DNA of 64,000 nt from Eggerthella timonensis (GCF_900184265.1 NZ_FXXA01000002.1:3850489-3914488); one strand, 5' to 3'. Numbered from the stretch's first letter, positions 26,524 to 35,784 are shown. The notes: generated by a model not told the origin, from the sequence alone. Made by a program: numbers and translations.

Positions 26524-27074
26524 AAGTCTCCTATCGGTGATGTTGTCAACGACGATGGTACAAAAGCAATCTTCGTCAGTAAAGCAACGAAAATATTTCC
26601 AAAATTATTTTTTTTTGCTAATTAGTATTATGTGATTAGAGGCAAGGTTCTTGGCGAATAAACATTCTTGGTTAGTCGCAAACCCTTAAACTCATACACG
26701 ATATTTTATCCTGAACAAATGCGCCCCGCGTACCAAGGACTTATTGCGATTCTGCCAGGTCAAGAAAGAGGGCGATTACGTCAAGCGATGCGTTGCTTGC
26801 TTTGCTATGCATTTGAAAAGAATCCTACCTGATATCATCCGTTTGGCGGAGTTGATGATGCGTCTTATAATTACACTATCGCGATGGTAAGCACTGGTAT
26901 GGGAGGATTGTCCTAACACCCAACTATTAGCGCCCATCCATTTACTAGCGAAACGACTCCATTGGCGAGGATTGCTATTTTTCTTGTAACTCGAGTCATC
27001 GGTAGAATATCATTCTTGCGATCAAATAAACGGAACTTCGGCTTACACAATTTCTGACATAATGAATACGTCGG
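26524..27074. other. AT-rich intergenic stretch, nothing recognised
   Basis: About 550 bp between the small membrane protein and the LysR gene. No ORF with a ribosome binding site, no tRNA and no clear inverted repeat was seen. Short coding-like scraps around 26700-26830 may be relics. Confidence 0.4.
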
Positions 27075-27980
27075 CTATCGCGCGAGTGAGGAAATGTAAT
27101 ACGCCAGGCTCGATAAAAGAGGATTCTGATTGTCGGCACGATGCACAAAGTACACGGGTATCTCAAATGTGGCACTTTTCGATAACGGAATAAACTTTGC
27201 GTTGGGGTAAAGACCGCGCACGTAATTATCGTCCATTGCGAACATCGCACCGCAATGGATACCCAAAAAATCTTCATGGCCTTTCGTGAACGGAGGAAGC
27301 TCGACATAGTTCGGAAGGAAGCCCGCATTCTCCAATTTGTCGGTGATTATTGATAGACAGTATCTGAAGTCATTTGGTAATGCGATATATTCTTCGGCGA
27401 GATCGCTTAAAACAATACTTTCGCGCGAGGCGAGACGATGGGATTTATCAACCACGATGACCGGCTCAACGCCGAAGACTTTGATAGAATTCATGTCGGG
27501 CTTATTGGCCGGCCCAAGGATAATGGCCCCATCGAAAACCCCTTCCTCGACAGCGTTCAGACACACCCCACTTGAGTTACATCTCGTTATTAACGAGATG
27601 CCAGGATTGCGCAATTTAAACTCATCGAAGTCTTCTGGATGAATTGCCGATCCTCGATGGGGCGAAATGGATATTGCCAGAGATATTGATGAAGTAAGAG
27701 GCTTTTCAACACGGGCGTCTTGAGCAGACAGTTTTAGCTCAGTTAGAGAATATAAAATTCTATTAGCCTTCTCACAGAAGGTTAATCCAAAAGCTGTGGG
27801 CCTTACACTTCTTCCCGCTTTAGTCATTAAGACCACATTCAGTTCTTTTTCCAAATCGTTAACTGCTTTAGATATTGCCTGCGGGGTCAGATATAGAACT
27901 TGCGCAGCTTTCGCATAACTGCCGTGTTGCACAGTGGCCACATAATACTCAAGTTGATTGACATTCAATGTTTGCCTCAT
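27075..27980 (-). CDS. LysR-family transcriptional regulator
   Basis: A protein of about 300 residues with an N-terminal winged HTH: LNVNQLEYYVATVQHGSYAK, then AAQVLYLTPQAISKAVNDLE over residues 5-60. The LysR substrate-binding domain covers about 90-290. Composition is that of the low-GC island. It is monocistronic and faces the 500-bp gap before the DUF2975 gene. LysR proteins sense small effectors and usually regulate a neighbouring divergent gene; here that would be the small ORF at 28279 or the DUF2975 pair. ATG 27980 is used; GTG 27983 directly precedes it and no strong ribosome site is visible. Confidence 0.87.
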   Translation of the reverse strand: MRQTLNVNQLEYYVATVQHGSYAKAAQVLYLTPQAISKAVNDLEKELNVVLMTKAGRSVRPTAFGLTFCEKANRILYSLTELKLSAQDARVEKPLTSSISLAISISPHRGSAIHPEDFDEFKLRNPGISLITRCNSSGVCLNAVEEGVFDGAIILGPANKPDMNSIKVFGVEPVIVVDKSHRLASRESIVLSDLAEEYIALPNDFRYCLSIITDKLENAGFLPNYVELPPFTKGHEDFLGIHCGAMFAMDDNYVRGLYPNAKFIPLSKSATFEIPVYFVHRADNQNPLLSSLAYYISSLAR

Positions 27981-28278
27981 CACAGATCAAAATCATAATA
28001 TAAGACTTTAATTTCTTAAAGTAGTACTTTATATTAGCCATAAAGTTTAAGTTGGTCAATTAAAAATATGCCAACGGGTCCTTCATCCCAGATCGTCCTT
28101 AAACAAATTCGTTGCTACACGCAAATTCATTTTTTATATCGCAATTAATAGTTTCTTGCGTTCAAACAATGCAACGATCTCAATTGTGTCAAAATTGAAC
28201 TGCAACTAAATTCGCCTAAATGCGTGAACAATCTTCTACAGATTATTTGAAGATGGATATGAGGAAGAAGGAGACCGA

Positions 28279-28365
28279 ATGCTCTTTTACAGCGAAATAG
28301 AAACTCTGGGGATGTGCATGACCATTGGAGTAGAACAGGTTTTCTGCGTAAATATCGGTGCGTAG
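28279..28365 (+). CDS. Possible 28-residue peptide gene
   Basis: An ATG at 28279 preceded by AAGGAG at good spacing opens a 28-codon frame beginning MLFYSEIETLGMCMTIG and ending at TAG 28363-28365. The peptide has two Cys and is otherwise hydrophobic. It resembles no known family. Support is only the ribosome site and an otherwise empty 500-bp gap; it could be chance. Confidence 0.25.
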   Translation: MLFYSEIETLGMCMTIGVEQVFCVNIGA

Positions 28366-28483
28366 CAAGAGGTGCAGCAGTTGCTTACTGAGTAAAACTG
28401 GCTCGTTATATTACAATACCGTAGACTGTATTATTCGGGATAGGCACACTTAAATTATCGTAAGCTGAGAAGGGCATGGACTA

Positions 28484-29029
28484 ATGCAAAATGGAGAGGA
28501 AAGCATAAGCCTTTCACTGAAGCGAGTTAGGAGTATCGGCAAGATCATACAGATAGTTCTCTTCATTGGCTGCGGTACTTTCAGTCTCATTTGCGTCATT
28601 TGCGGACTTGTTGCAATTGCTTCGCAAGTAGTCTCTGACCAGTTCGCATTCCTCGAGAATGCGAACGCACAATCGTTCGCCTTATCTGCCGTGTCTTTTG
28701 GTTTACTGGCAATAGCAACCAAGATTGGATCCGACATAATTGGATCTATCAGGAACGATACTACCCCATTTACCCATAAGCAGGTATCGCGACTCAAATG
28801 GATTTCGCTATTTCTAGTCCTAGATGTCCTAATCGGTGCCATATCTTCCGTTTCCGGTTCTTGGTTCAACGTCGAAGGGTTTATTGTGGGCGTTGCTCAG
28901 AACGCAGCATCTACATTGACTTTGTCAATCAATTTAGGGGAATTGGTGCTTGCGACTGCTTTGTATTCTGTGTCGCTTATTTTCCAATATGGGGTACTTC
29001 TAGAGGACTATTCTGATGGTTTTATTTAG
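28484..29029 (+). CDS. DUF2975-type membrane protein
   Basis: A 181-residue protein with four hydrophobic helices (about 20-45, 65-85, 105-125 and 145-170) and short polar loops. The topology and the neighbouring short HTH protein match the DUF2975/YozG-type pairs found in Firmicutes and Actinobacteria. The role of these pairs is not known; a membrane-linked regulatory function is often proposed. The ATG at 28484 is preceded by a GAAGGG somewhat far upstream. It ends nine bases before the HTH gene start, so the two form an operon. Confidence 0.72.
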   Translation: MQNGEESISLSLKRVRSIGKIIQIVLFIGCGTFSLICVICGLVAIASQVVSDQFAFLENANAQSFALSAVSFGLLAIATKIGSDIIGSIRNDTTPFTHKQVSRLKWISLFLVLDVLIGAISSVSGSWFNVEGFIVGVAQNAASTLTLSINLGELVLATALYSVSLIFQYGVLLEDYSDGFI

Positions 29030-29038
29030 GCAAACGAA

Positions 29039-29245
29039 ATGGGTGTAGTTATAAGACTTGATCGCGTCCTGGCTGATCGGAAAATGACCCTCTGCGAATT
29101 GTCGGAAAGAGTTGGTATTTCGACAGTGAGCTTGTCTCGAATGAAAACTGGCAAAGTTCAAGGATTCAAACTCTCCACTTTGGCTCGGATTTGCGATGTC
29201 TTAGACTGCCAACCTGGCGACCTTTTAGAATACGTTCGCGATTGA
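29039..29245 (+). CDS. Short XRE-family (YozG-like) HTH regulator
   Basis: A 68-residue protein that is essentially one HTH_26-type Cro/C1 domain: LDRVLADRKMTLCELSERVG, then ISTVSLSRMKTGKVQGFKLS and TLARICDVLDCQPGDLLEY. It is the usual partner of DUF2975 membrane proteins and follows that gene by nine bases. Lacking any effector domain, it likely responds through the membrane partner. Confidence 0.85.
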   Translation: MGVVIRLDRVLADRKMTLCELSERVGISTVSLSRMKTGKVQGFKLSTLARICDVLDCQPGDLLEYVRD

Positions 29246-29518
29246 TAGCTTCTCGTCCGATAATGGAGATGTAGGTTATTGCAGTAGGAAGAGCTTTCAT
29301 CAGGGACTAGACGCAATGATGCAATTCACAACCTGACTCCTTAAACATTTAAAGCGGTGGTCTTTTTGCATGATGGATGCAAAGAACAAGCTAAGTGGAC
29401 GAATAAAACCCCTGCGAAGAGGGATAGTTAAATTAGCATGACTTCGCATTGGACGGTCAATGCAAATTCGAAGTGATTTGACATAGTCTAATAGCTAATC
29501 ATTACTTACTGTTACTCT

Positions 29519-30300
29519 GTGTCAGAGGATATGACTGATGAGAATCGGCAAAGCCCCCTTAATGCAGATCGCGGGTTAGTCGGCAATTGTTCTATCGGCA
29601 GAAGCGCGGTCTCGTACCACAAACAGACGATACGAACAGAACATGCGAAACCCAGCTTCATGTCGTTGAATATCCTGCACGATGGCCCCGTCTCCAAGCC
29701 GCTCCATCGCACCGATAGGCAGAAAAACGACGAGCAGGATGCCGATTGGCTTGCTCGCATGTTTCTCGCTGACTCGTCAAAGGCGATGCGCGTGCCTTCG
29801 GTCGAGGAGGAAAACGTTGCCACCCCTCTCGCCTACGCGGCGAAACGGCAACCGATCCGAAACAAGCAAAACGCTCACCAAAACCCGTTGGATCAAGACG
29901 TTTCGAACCTGAGCCGGATCCTACGAATTTGAGTAGGTTGCAGACACCTTCGCGTTTAGAACGAAAGTGTCTGCGGTTTTACGAATCGAGGAGCGCCTTG
30001 CGGCGGTGAAGGAAGAGATACCGCGTATCACAAGCCGCTTCTCCCGAACTAGCCGAGCGCATGCACGGCATAGGAAGGATCACCGCTTCGCATCCTTCAT
30101 CGGTCTCGTGTCTTCCGAGAACTCCACCGGCAACAAGGCCACACACAAAAAATCTCCAAAACCGACAACCCACCTGCGCCGTACGCAAAGATTCAGGGAA
30201 CGGCTGAGAGGCGCTGCGTGTGCGCGGCGCGAAGGTCAATAAAGCCAAGGTGGCTGTCACGTGCGACCCGTGCGTGAGAGACTACCACATCGCGGTGGCA
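29519..30300 (+). mobile_element. IS110-family transposase remnant
   Basis: Broken pieces of an IS110/IS116 transposase in several frames. An N-terminal DEDD-region fragment reads TDRQKNDEQDADWLARMF near 29725. Near 30045, ELAERMHGIGRITAS matches the PGIGPITA helix-hairpin-helix segment. RFASFIGLVSSENSTGNKA near 30085 matches the transposase_20 core, and AKVNKAKVAV near 30235 matches the C-terminal segment. A terminator-like hairpin interrupts it at 29939-29980. The element marks the right part of the low-GC island. It is too decayed to move by itself. Confidence 0.75.
29939..29980 (+). terminator. Hairpin with T-run inside the IS110 remnant
   Basis: GCAGACACCTTCG pairs with CGAAAGTGTCTGC (one mismatch) around a short loop and is followed by GGTTTT. 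It has the form of an intrinsic terminator on the plus strand. It separates two fragments of the transposase remnant. Confidence 0.5.
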
Positions 30301-30602
30301 CCCGCATAAGCAGGCGAAGAGCCTGCTTCGACATAGGAGCGGCGCAGCGTAGCCGAAGGCATCCAAATGGGACAACCAGACCCTGTTTTCGGGGCAACAC
30401 ACTGATATGAGACTGTATGAGGTGTTTGACGTCGGAAACACGTCTTGGCGGCGAGGACGGCGCAAGGTCGATACCCATCCATTCGACAACATGGGCCGGA
30501 CATTTTTCGCCTATTGACAAATCATCGGCCATATGAAACCACCATCGATACATCCGGATTGTTGTATTTTTGAGCGGATTGCGCAAACTCGAAATTCCCT
30601 GA

Positions 30603-30627
30603 AACAATCGCGCCCCCTGGCTCGTAT
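30603..30627 (+). promoter_or_regulatory. Predicted ECF-type promoter of sigma gene 1
   Basis: AACAATC at 30603-30609, a 13-bp spacer and CGTAT at 30623-30627. The same two elements with the same spacing lie upstream of the sigma gene at 33135, and the -35 element also precedes the sigma pseudogene at 17632. It is probably the auto-regulated promoter recognised by these sigma factors. Confidence 0.6.
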
Positions 30628-30649
30628 GCTAGAGCAAGGGGGTGAGTCG

Positions 30650-31240
30650 ATGTCAGCTGAAAACCGCGCGCAGCCGCGCCGCACTGAGGCGTTCATGGCC
30701 CGCGCCATGGCCGACTGGGGCGACGCTGTGTATCGCCTGGCACTGGGTCAAACGCGCTCGAAGGCCGACGCCGAGGACGTGTACCAAGACGTGTTCATGC
30801 GGCTGTACAGCGACGCAACCGAATTCACGAGCACCGAGCATCTGAAGGCGTGGCTGCTGCGCGTGACCATAAACCGCTGCCGCGACCTGGCAAAATCGAC
30901 TTGGAACCGCCGCACCGTCGCGTTCGACCCCGTGCGCGACGACGTTGCCGAGCTCGTGCGCGACCCCGCCGATGCCGACGTGTGGGATGCGGTCGGACAG
31001 CTGCCCGACAACCTGCGCTCGTCCGTGCACCTGCACTACGTCGAGGGATACACCACCGACGAGATAGCCCGCATGCTGAACAGCCAGCCCGCCACCGTGC
31101 GCACCTGGCTCTCCCGTGCCCGTGCGCGGGTGAAAGACCTGCTCATAGCCCGAAAGGAGCGGGAGGGCGCGCACGCTGCGCCCCTTCCTCCCATCGCAGC
31201 CGACCCCTGCGACCCCCGAAAGGAGGTGCCCCATGACTGA
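30650..31240 (+). CDS. ECF-family RNA polymerase sigma factor 1
   Basis: A 196-residue sigma-70 family protein. The region-2 helix spans about residues 15-80 (DAVYRLALGQTRSKADAEDVYQ, then DVFMRLY), and region 4 about 120-172 (LPDNLRSSVHLHYVEGYTTD, EIARMLNSQPATVRTWLSRAR). AAGGGGG precedes the ATG at 30650. Its last codons overlap the start of the next gene by eight bases, so it is coupled to its membrane partner, the usual sigma/anti-sigma arrangement. It is a paralogue of the sigma factor at 33135. It likely directs its own promoter. Confidence 0.9.
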   Translation: MSAENRAQPRRTEAFMARAMADWGDAVYRLALGQTRSKADAEDVYQDVFMRLYSDATEFTSTEHLKAWLLRVTINRCRDLAKSTWNRRTVAFDPVRDDVAELVRDPADADVWDAVGQLPDNLRSSVHLHYVEGYTTDEIARMLNSQPATVRTWLSRARARVKDLLIARKEREGAHAAPLPPIAADPCDPRKEVPHD

Positions 31241-33029
31241 CGACCCTTTGACCCGATACGCCGCTTTGATGAACAGGGCCCACGCACCGCGCGACCTCTC
31301 GCGCGCCGTCCTCGATCGCATCGAGCGCCAGCAAAGCGAGCAAACCAGATCGAGCGGACCCCGCCACCAAACTGCGGGAGCAAGCCCTGCACCTGCGGCG
31401 TTCTCCGTCAAACGGCACCGATTCAGGGGCCTCGCGATGGCTGCCTGCCTGTTGCTGCTCGCATCCATCGCGGGGCTGTCGCTGGCGCTGCCGCACTTCG
31501 CCAAGCACGGCCAGCCGTTCGGATTCGACATCAGCGCCTACGGGGCGTCGGGCAACTCGCTGCTGGCCATGGGCGAGGACGGGCGCATCCTGTTCGAGGC
31601 TGACATCCTGTTCCGCGTGCCGCCGGACGACCGCTACGCCGACGAGGGCGTGTACACCGGCTGCATGTTCCGCATCGAGGGAGATGACATCGTGCGCGTG
31701 CAGGCGCACATCGACAAGGGCGAGCTGTACCGCTACACCTACGACGAGTTCGCCTCGGGCGCCTGCCCCGATCGCTGGGCCGAAGCGCTCGAATGGAACA
31801 CGACGCTCATCGGCGAAGGGGCCTTCCTCAGCGCGTACGACCTGGTACAGCCGATCAGCTCCCCCGCCGAGGGCGAGCAGCCCGACAGCGAAACCGTCGG
31901 CGTGAAGTGCTATCAGAGGCTGGGCAGCACCGTCGACCTTCCCGTCACCGACGCGGCGGGCTCGCGCCTGTCCGATTATTGCTTCGGATTATGGACGAAC
32001 GAAGACGCCGGCGTGGTCACCGGCTATCAGGATTACATCGACACGCTCGACGGCGCCACGCTCACCATCACCATCGAGAAGGCAGACGGCAGCCACGCCA
32101 CGAAGTCCATCGAGCTGACCGCCGCCGACGTGAAGGCGAAGCTCGTGCCGTCCGAAACGGGCGCCACGCCCGAGCTTGAGCTGATTCCGCAGGTCGTCGA
32201 CCCGTTCGAGGGCGGCGTGCAGGAGATGCTCAACAAGCGCAACGAGGGATTCACCTGGATCCACACCCTGTACGGCTCCGTGGTCGAGGAAACCTGCGAG
32301 CCCTTCCCGTTTGCGGACGAGCAGCTGCCGAGCCTCGAGCGCCCGCTCACCGAGCCCGCCGCCGAGCCTTCGCCGGAGGCGGCGTCCGCGGAACCCGAGG
32401 AAGAAGTCACGCCCGAGGACAGCTGGGTGGTGTGCAAGAACCCGCTGCGCCTGGGCGAGACGATCGACGTGCGGTTTCCCACCAACGTGACCGGAGATGG
32501 GGAGTTCGCGTCAACCGGAGCAAGCGGGTCGGCTGAAGGCTTGCTGACCTGCACCAACGGCACCGTCAGCACGCAGATTCCCGAAGGGGTCAGGGCGGCT
32601 GACCTCGCATCGTCTCACCAAGCTCCCCTCGGCGAGTTGCATATCGATGAGGATGGTTCCATCGGCGAGGGATTCGCATACGCGACCATCGACGTCACGG
32701 TGAAAAACACGTCGGACGTGCCGTTCTACGCAGACGCCGCGCAGGGGTGGTTCGGCACCATCCAGGAGCTGGGCGGCGAGCAGTTCTTCGTTCAAAGCAA
32801 GTCTTCTTGGCCGCTGTGGGCAAGCGGCATCGAGCGTCCGGCAAGCAACCGGAACGGGAATTCGTTCTTCGTGCCGATCCAGCCCGGCGAGACGAAAACG
32901 TTCACGGTGCTGCACGTCGTCGCCGTCGACGAGCTGGCAGACCCCACGTTCTCGTACCACTACCGCAACACCTCCTACGGCGGTCGCGCCACCGCCACCT
33001 ACCGCATCGGCAGTCTCGTGCTGCCCTGA
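31233..33029 (+). CDS. Single-pass membrane protein, probable anti-sigma partner of sigma 1
   Basis: A 598-residue protein. The N-terminal ~65 residues are cytoplasmic and charged, with the motif RAHAPRDLSRAVLDRI that is shared in position with the second pair. One transmembrane helix follows (about 68-90). The large outside region (about 95-598) has a Pro/Glu-rich hinge near 370-395 and a C-terminal beta-rich domain with NTSDVPFYADAAQGWFG. No zinc anti-sigma HXXXCXXC motif is seen. Gene overlap with the sigma factor suggests an anti-sigma or co-sensor role, with the exterior region sensing a ligand or envelope state. The exterior part is not assigned to a known family. Confidence 0.72.
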   Translation: MTDDPLTRYAALMNRAHAPRDLSRAVLDRIERQQSEQTRSSGPRHQTAGASPAPAAFSVKRHRFRGLAMAACLLLLASIAGLSLALPHFAKHGQPFGFDISAYGASGNSLLAMGEDGRILFEADILFRVPPDDRYADEGVYTGCMFRIEGDDIVRVQAHIDKGELYRYTYDEFASGACPDRWAEALEWNTTLIGEGAFLSAYDLVQPISSPAEGEQPDSETVGVKCYQRLGSTVDLPVTDAAGSRLSDYCFGLWTNEDAGVVTGYQDYIDTLDGATLTITIEKADGSHATKSIELTAADVKAKLVPSETGATPELELIPQVVDPFEGGVQEMLNKRNEGFTWIHTLYGSVVEETCEPFPFADEQLPSLERPLTEPAAEPSPEAASAEPEEEVTPEDSWVVCKNPLRLGETIDVRFPTNVTGDGEFASTGASGSAEGLLTCTNGTVSTQIPEGVRAADLASSHQAPLGELHIDEDGSIGEGFAYATIDVTVKNTSDVPFYADAAQGWFGTIQELGGEQFFVQSKSSWPLWASGIERPASNRNGNSFFVPIQPGETKTFTVLHVVAVDELADPTFSYHYRNTSYGGRATATYRIGSLVLP

Positions 33030-33035
33030 CGGAAA

Positions 33036-33076
33036 CCCCGCAGCGCCCACCCCTCCCAGCGCTGCGGGGATTTTCT
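33036..33076 (+). terminator. Intrinsic terminator after sigma 1 operon
   Basis: CCCCGCAGCG and CGCTGCGGGG form a perfect 10-bp stem around a pyrimidine-rich loop, followed by ATTTTCT. It lies 7 bp past the stop of the membrane partner and just before the second sigma promoter, so the two operons are separate units. Confidence 0.8.
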
Positions 33077-33088
33077 CCTCCTCTCCGG

Positions 33089-33113
33089 AACAATCCCCCT
33101 TCCCGACCCGTAT
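33089..33113 (+). promoter_or_regulatory. Predicted ECF-type promoter of sigma gene 2
   Basis: AACAATC at 33089-33095, 13-bp spacer, CGTAT at 33109-33113. It is identical in element sequence and spacing to the predicted promoter of sigma gene 1, while the spacer differs. Confidence 0.6.
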
Positions 33114-33134
33114 TGGTACCAGAGAGGTGAATGC

Positions 33135-33713
33135 ATGCGCTTGCCGTTCCAACGACATACGAACCGCACCGCTGCGCGCGGCGGTTCCAAACAGCTGCGC
33201 TCGGACGCGTTCCTTCGCCGCGCCATGGACGCATGGGGCGATACCGTGCTGCGCGTCGCGCTTGCGCAGACCGGCTCGCCGAGCGATGCCGACGACGTGT
33301 TCCAGGACGTGTTCATGCGTCTGCTGGAGAACGACACCGCATTCGAAAGCGATGAGCACCTGAAGGCATGGCTGCTGCGCGTTACCATCAACCGTTGCCA
33401 CGACCTGGCGCGTTCGGTTTGGAACCGTCGCACCGAGGGCTTCGAGCGGCAGCACGTCGACGTTGCCGCGCCCGACGCGTTCCGCGCCGACATCTGGGAG
33501 GTGGTTGGCGCGCTGCCGGCCGATCTGCGCGCCGTGGTGCACCTGTTCTACGTCGAGGGATACGCCACCGAAGAGATCGCAGCCATCATGGGATGCCGTC
33601 CCAGCACCGTGCGCACCCGCCTCCACCGAGCTCGCCAGCAGCTGCGAACATCGCTGCAGGACGAGATGGACGAACCTTCGCATCGCCCCGAGCCAAGCCG
33701 GGAGAGGAGTTGA
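33135..33713 (+). CDS. ECF-family RNA polymerase sigma factor 2
   Basis: A 192-residue paralogue of sigma 1. Region 2 is near residues 30-98 (GDTVLRVALAQTGSPSDADD then VFQDVFMRLLEND) and region 4 near 130-180 (LPADLRAVVHLFYVEGYATE, EIAAIMGCRPSTVRTRLHRAR). AGAGAGG lies upstream of the ATG. It ends three bases before the next gene, a membrane partner. The N-terminal 25 residues (MRLPFQRHTN...) are shared with the broken copy at 17632, which shows the sigma family was once larger or that the island split a third member. Confidence 0.9.
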   Translation: MRLPFQRHTNRTAARGGSKQLRSDAFLRRAMDAWGDTVLRVALAQTGSPSDADDVFQDVFMRLLENDTAFESDEHLKAWLLRVTINRCHDLARSVWNRRTEGFERQHVDVAAPDAFRADIWEVVGALPADLRAVVHLFYVEGYATEEIAAIMGCRPSTVRTRLHRARQQLRTSLQDEMDEPSHRPEPSRERS

Positions 33714-33716
33714 GCT

Positions 33717-34727
33717 ATGAGCGAGCACCGCACATCCGACCATCGACCGACCCTGGACGACTACTGCTCCATGATGCGCGACACGCACGCCTCCGACCAG
33801 CTGAGGAATGCCGTCCTGAGCAAAACGCGCGCTCGTCGCAACGGCGAGCGCCCAGCTTTTTTCAAGAGCAGCCGCATCAAGATTCTCGCAATAGCCGCCT
33901 GCCTCGTACTGCTGGTAGGCCTCGGCACGACCGCGCTCGCCCTTAACTCATCCATCGGGTTCGGCAACCTCGACGACAAGCCAGCCGAGCCCGCCGAGAT
34001 CGACGCAAGTCCCGGAACAGGCACGGAGGAAGAATCGGGCAACTCGGCAACGCTTCACACGGAGCAGTTCACGGGAGGAGGCGGTTACAGCGGCCCCTGG
34101 TACAACCCTGCCGACGACACGTTCTGGAGCTACGAGTGGGCAGGCTACAAGTACCACTTCCCCGTGTACTGTACCGGCAACAACATCGAGTCGATCACTT
34201 ATGAAATCGAAGGGGAGCGAAGCTACTTCGAGATCATCGACAAAACCGTCACCGCCGAACAGCACGCGAACGGCGTTCACACGTATCACTATCCCAAGTC
34301 CGTGACGTTCGACTACGATCACCAGGAATCGATCGACGATGAGCGTATCGTGGAACTTTACATCGGGTTCCCCCTGTCGGATTCCGGCCTCGAAGCATAC
34401 AGCACGTTGAGGACTAGAGGATATTCCGAAGAAGCTAGCCGCCAGCTGGATACCGCCGTAGAAAAGAGCGCTGCAGAGGAGATCTCGACTTCTCGGCTTA
34501 CCATGACCGTCACGTACGCCGACGGTTCGTCGCAAACGAAGGCGTACACGATCGATCCGGTCCCGGACTTCGACGAATTGTACGCGCAATACCACGACGC
34601 CCGCGAGGCCTTCCGCGATGTTGAACCGCCGAAGGGCGACGCAACCAGCGAGGAAATCGACGACTTTCAGAACAAGATGCCCCAGATGCCCAAGCTCTAC
34701 ACCATCACCGAGGTCGTCGAGGGATAA
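33717..34727 (+). CDS. Single-pass membrane protein, probable anti-sigma partner of sigma 2
   Basis: A 336-residue protein with the same plan as the partner of sigma 1: a cytoplasmic N-terminus of about 58 residues (MMRDTHASDQLRNAVLSKTR), one transmembrane helix (about 60-82, ILAIAACLVLLVGLGTTALA) and an exterior domain that is acidic at its start and then aromatic (GGGGYSGPWYNPADDTFWSY). The exterior part shares little with its paralogue, so the two systems probably sense different cues. It follows the sigma gene by three bases. No known extracellular family is recognised. Confidence 0.72.
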   Translation: MSEHRTSDHRPTLDDYCSMMRDTHASDQLRNAVLSKTRARRNGERPAFFKSSRIKILAIAACLVLLVGLGTTALALNSSIGFGNLDDKPAEPAEIDASPGTGTEEESGNSATLHTEQFTGGGGYSGPWYNPADDTFWSYEWAGYKYHFPVYCTGNNIESITYEIEGERSYFEIIDKTVTAEQHANGVHTYHYPKSVTFDYDHQESIDDERIVELYIGFPLSDSGLEAYSTLRTRGYSEEASRQLDTAVEKSAAEEISTSRLTMTVTYADGSSQTKAYTIDPVPDFDELYAQYHDAREAFRDVEPPKGDATSEEIDDFQNKMPQMPKLYTITEVVEG

Positions 34728-34732
34728 GCTGC

Positions 34733-34766
34733 GGGGAGAGTGCGTCGAGCGAGACGCGCCCTCCCC
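34733..34766. terminator. Hairpin between convergent genes
   Basis: GGGGAGAGTGCGTC and GACGCGCCCTCCCC pair with two imperfect positions around a 6-nt loop, between the sigma 2 operon and the convergent DUF1016 gene. There is no clear U-run. Confidence 0.5.
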
Positions 34767-34773
34767 ATCGACT

Positions 34774-35784
34774 TCACTCGAGGAACAGGACGCTCGTAGG
34801 CTCAAGGGCTCGCGCCAGCTCCTCCTCGGTTGGCAGGCAAAGCGTGTAGCGCGACGCGAACAGCCCTTTCTTGTCGGCCAACGCGGAGTACTTGGCCACG
34901 GTGGCGTCCTTCGTTGCGCAGAGGATGATGCCGATGGTGGGGTTATCGTCCGGCTGCGTGCAACGATCGTCGAACAAGCGCACGTAGAAGTCCATCTGGC
35001 CGACGTCCTGCGGTGAGATCTTCCCCGTCTTGAGGTCGATGAGCACGTAACATTTGAGGATGCAGTTGTAGAATACGAGATCGACGTAGTAGTTCTCCGT
35101 CTCCGCCGCGATGCGTTGCTGGCGCGCGACGAACGCGAACCCTTTGCCCAGCTCCAAGAGAAACTCTTGGAGTCGGTCCATGAGCGCTTGCTCCAACTCG
35201 TCTTCACGATACTGCGTGCGTCCGCCCATGTCGAGGAAGTCGAGCACATACGGGTCTTTGAGCAGCCCGTCAGCTTCGGTAGTCGGCTCGAGCTGTTTCA
35301 CCTCTTGCCGCACGCCTTCGCGCCCCTCTTCGCGTGTGGCAAGGAGGCGCTCGTAGTAGAAGGAGTGGATCTCGCGATCGAGCTGGCGCACAGTCCACCG
35401 CTGATCGACGGCTTCGCGCATATAGAACAGGCGCTTTCTCTCATCCACCACACGTATGAGCAGGCGATAATGAGACCAGCTCAATTCGGAACACAGTGTG
35501 TTCCGAATTGGAAAGGCTAGGTGAAACTGCCTCATGTGCCGAAGAGCACGCTCAGTAAACCCCTTCCCGAACTCATTCGTCAGCCGCTCGGACAAGTACT
35601 CCATCAGGTGCTTGCCGTACTCGGCGCGATCTCCTTGCGCTTCCACGATCTGGCGCCCGATCTCCCAATACGCCTCGACCATCGCGTCGTTCACGGCAAC
35701 TGCGGCGCGTTTTCGCGCAGCAGCCAGCGTATCGCGAACCGAATCGTACACCGCAGCATCGGCGCGAACCATGGAATCGTCCAT
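34774..35784 (-). CDS. PDDEXK nuclease-domain protein of the DUF1016/YhcG family
   Basis: A 336-residue protein. The N-terminal DUF1016_N part (about 10-160) contains AYWEIGRQIVEAQGDRAEYG and KGFTERALRHMRQFHLAFP. The C-terminal PDDEXK-like domain (about 175-330) carries YYVDLVFYN and VLIDLKTGKI, which supply the acidic and Lys residues of the fold. The family is widespread, often near mobile or defence genes; a nuclease role is inferred from the fold. GAGAGGAG precedes the ATG at 35784, preferred over an upstream in-frame start at 35925 with no site. It stands alone. Confidence 0.85.
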   Translation of the reverse strand: MDDSMVRADAAVYDSVRDTLAAARKRAAVAVNDAMVEAYWEIGRQIVEAQGDRAEYGKHLMEYLSERLTNEFGKGFTERALRHMRQFHLAFPIRNTLCSELSWSHYRLLIRVVDERKRLFYMREAVDQRWTVRQLDREIHSFYYERLLATREEGREGVRQEVKQLEPTTEADGLLKDPYVLDFLDMGGRTQYREDELEQALMDRLQEFLLELGKGFAFVARQQRIAAETENYYVDLVFYNCILKCYVLIDLKTGKISPQDVGQMDFYVRLFDDRCTQPDDNPTIGIILCATKDATVAKYSALADKKGLFASRYTLCLPTEEELARALEPTSVLFLE

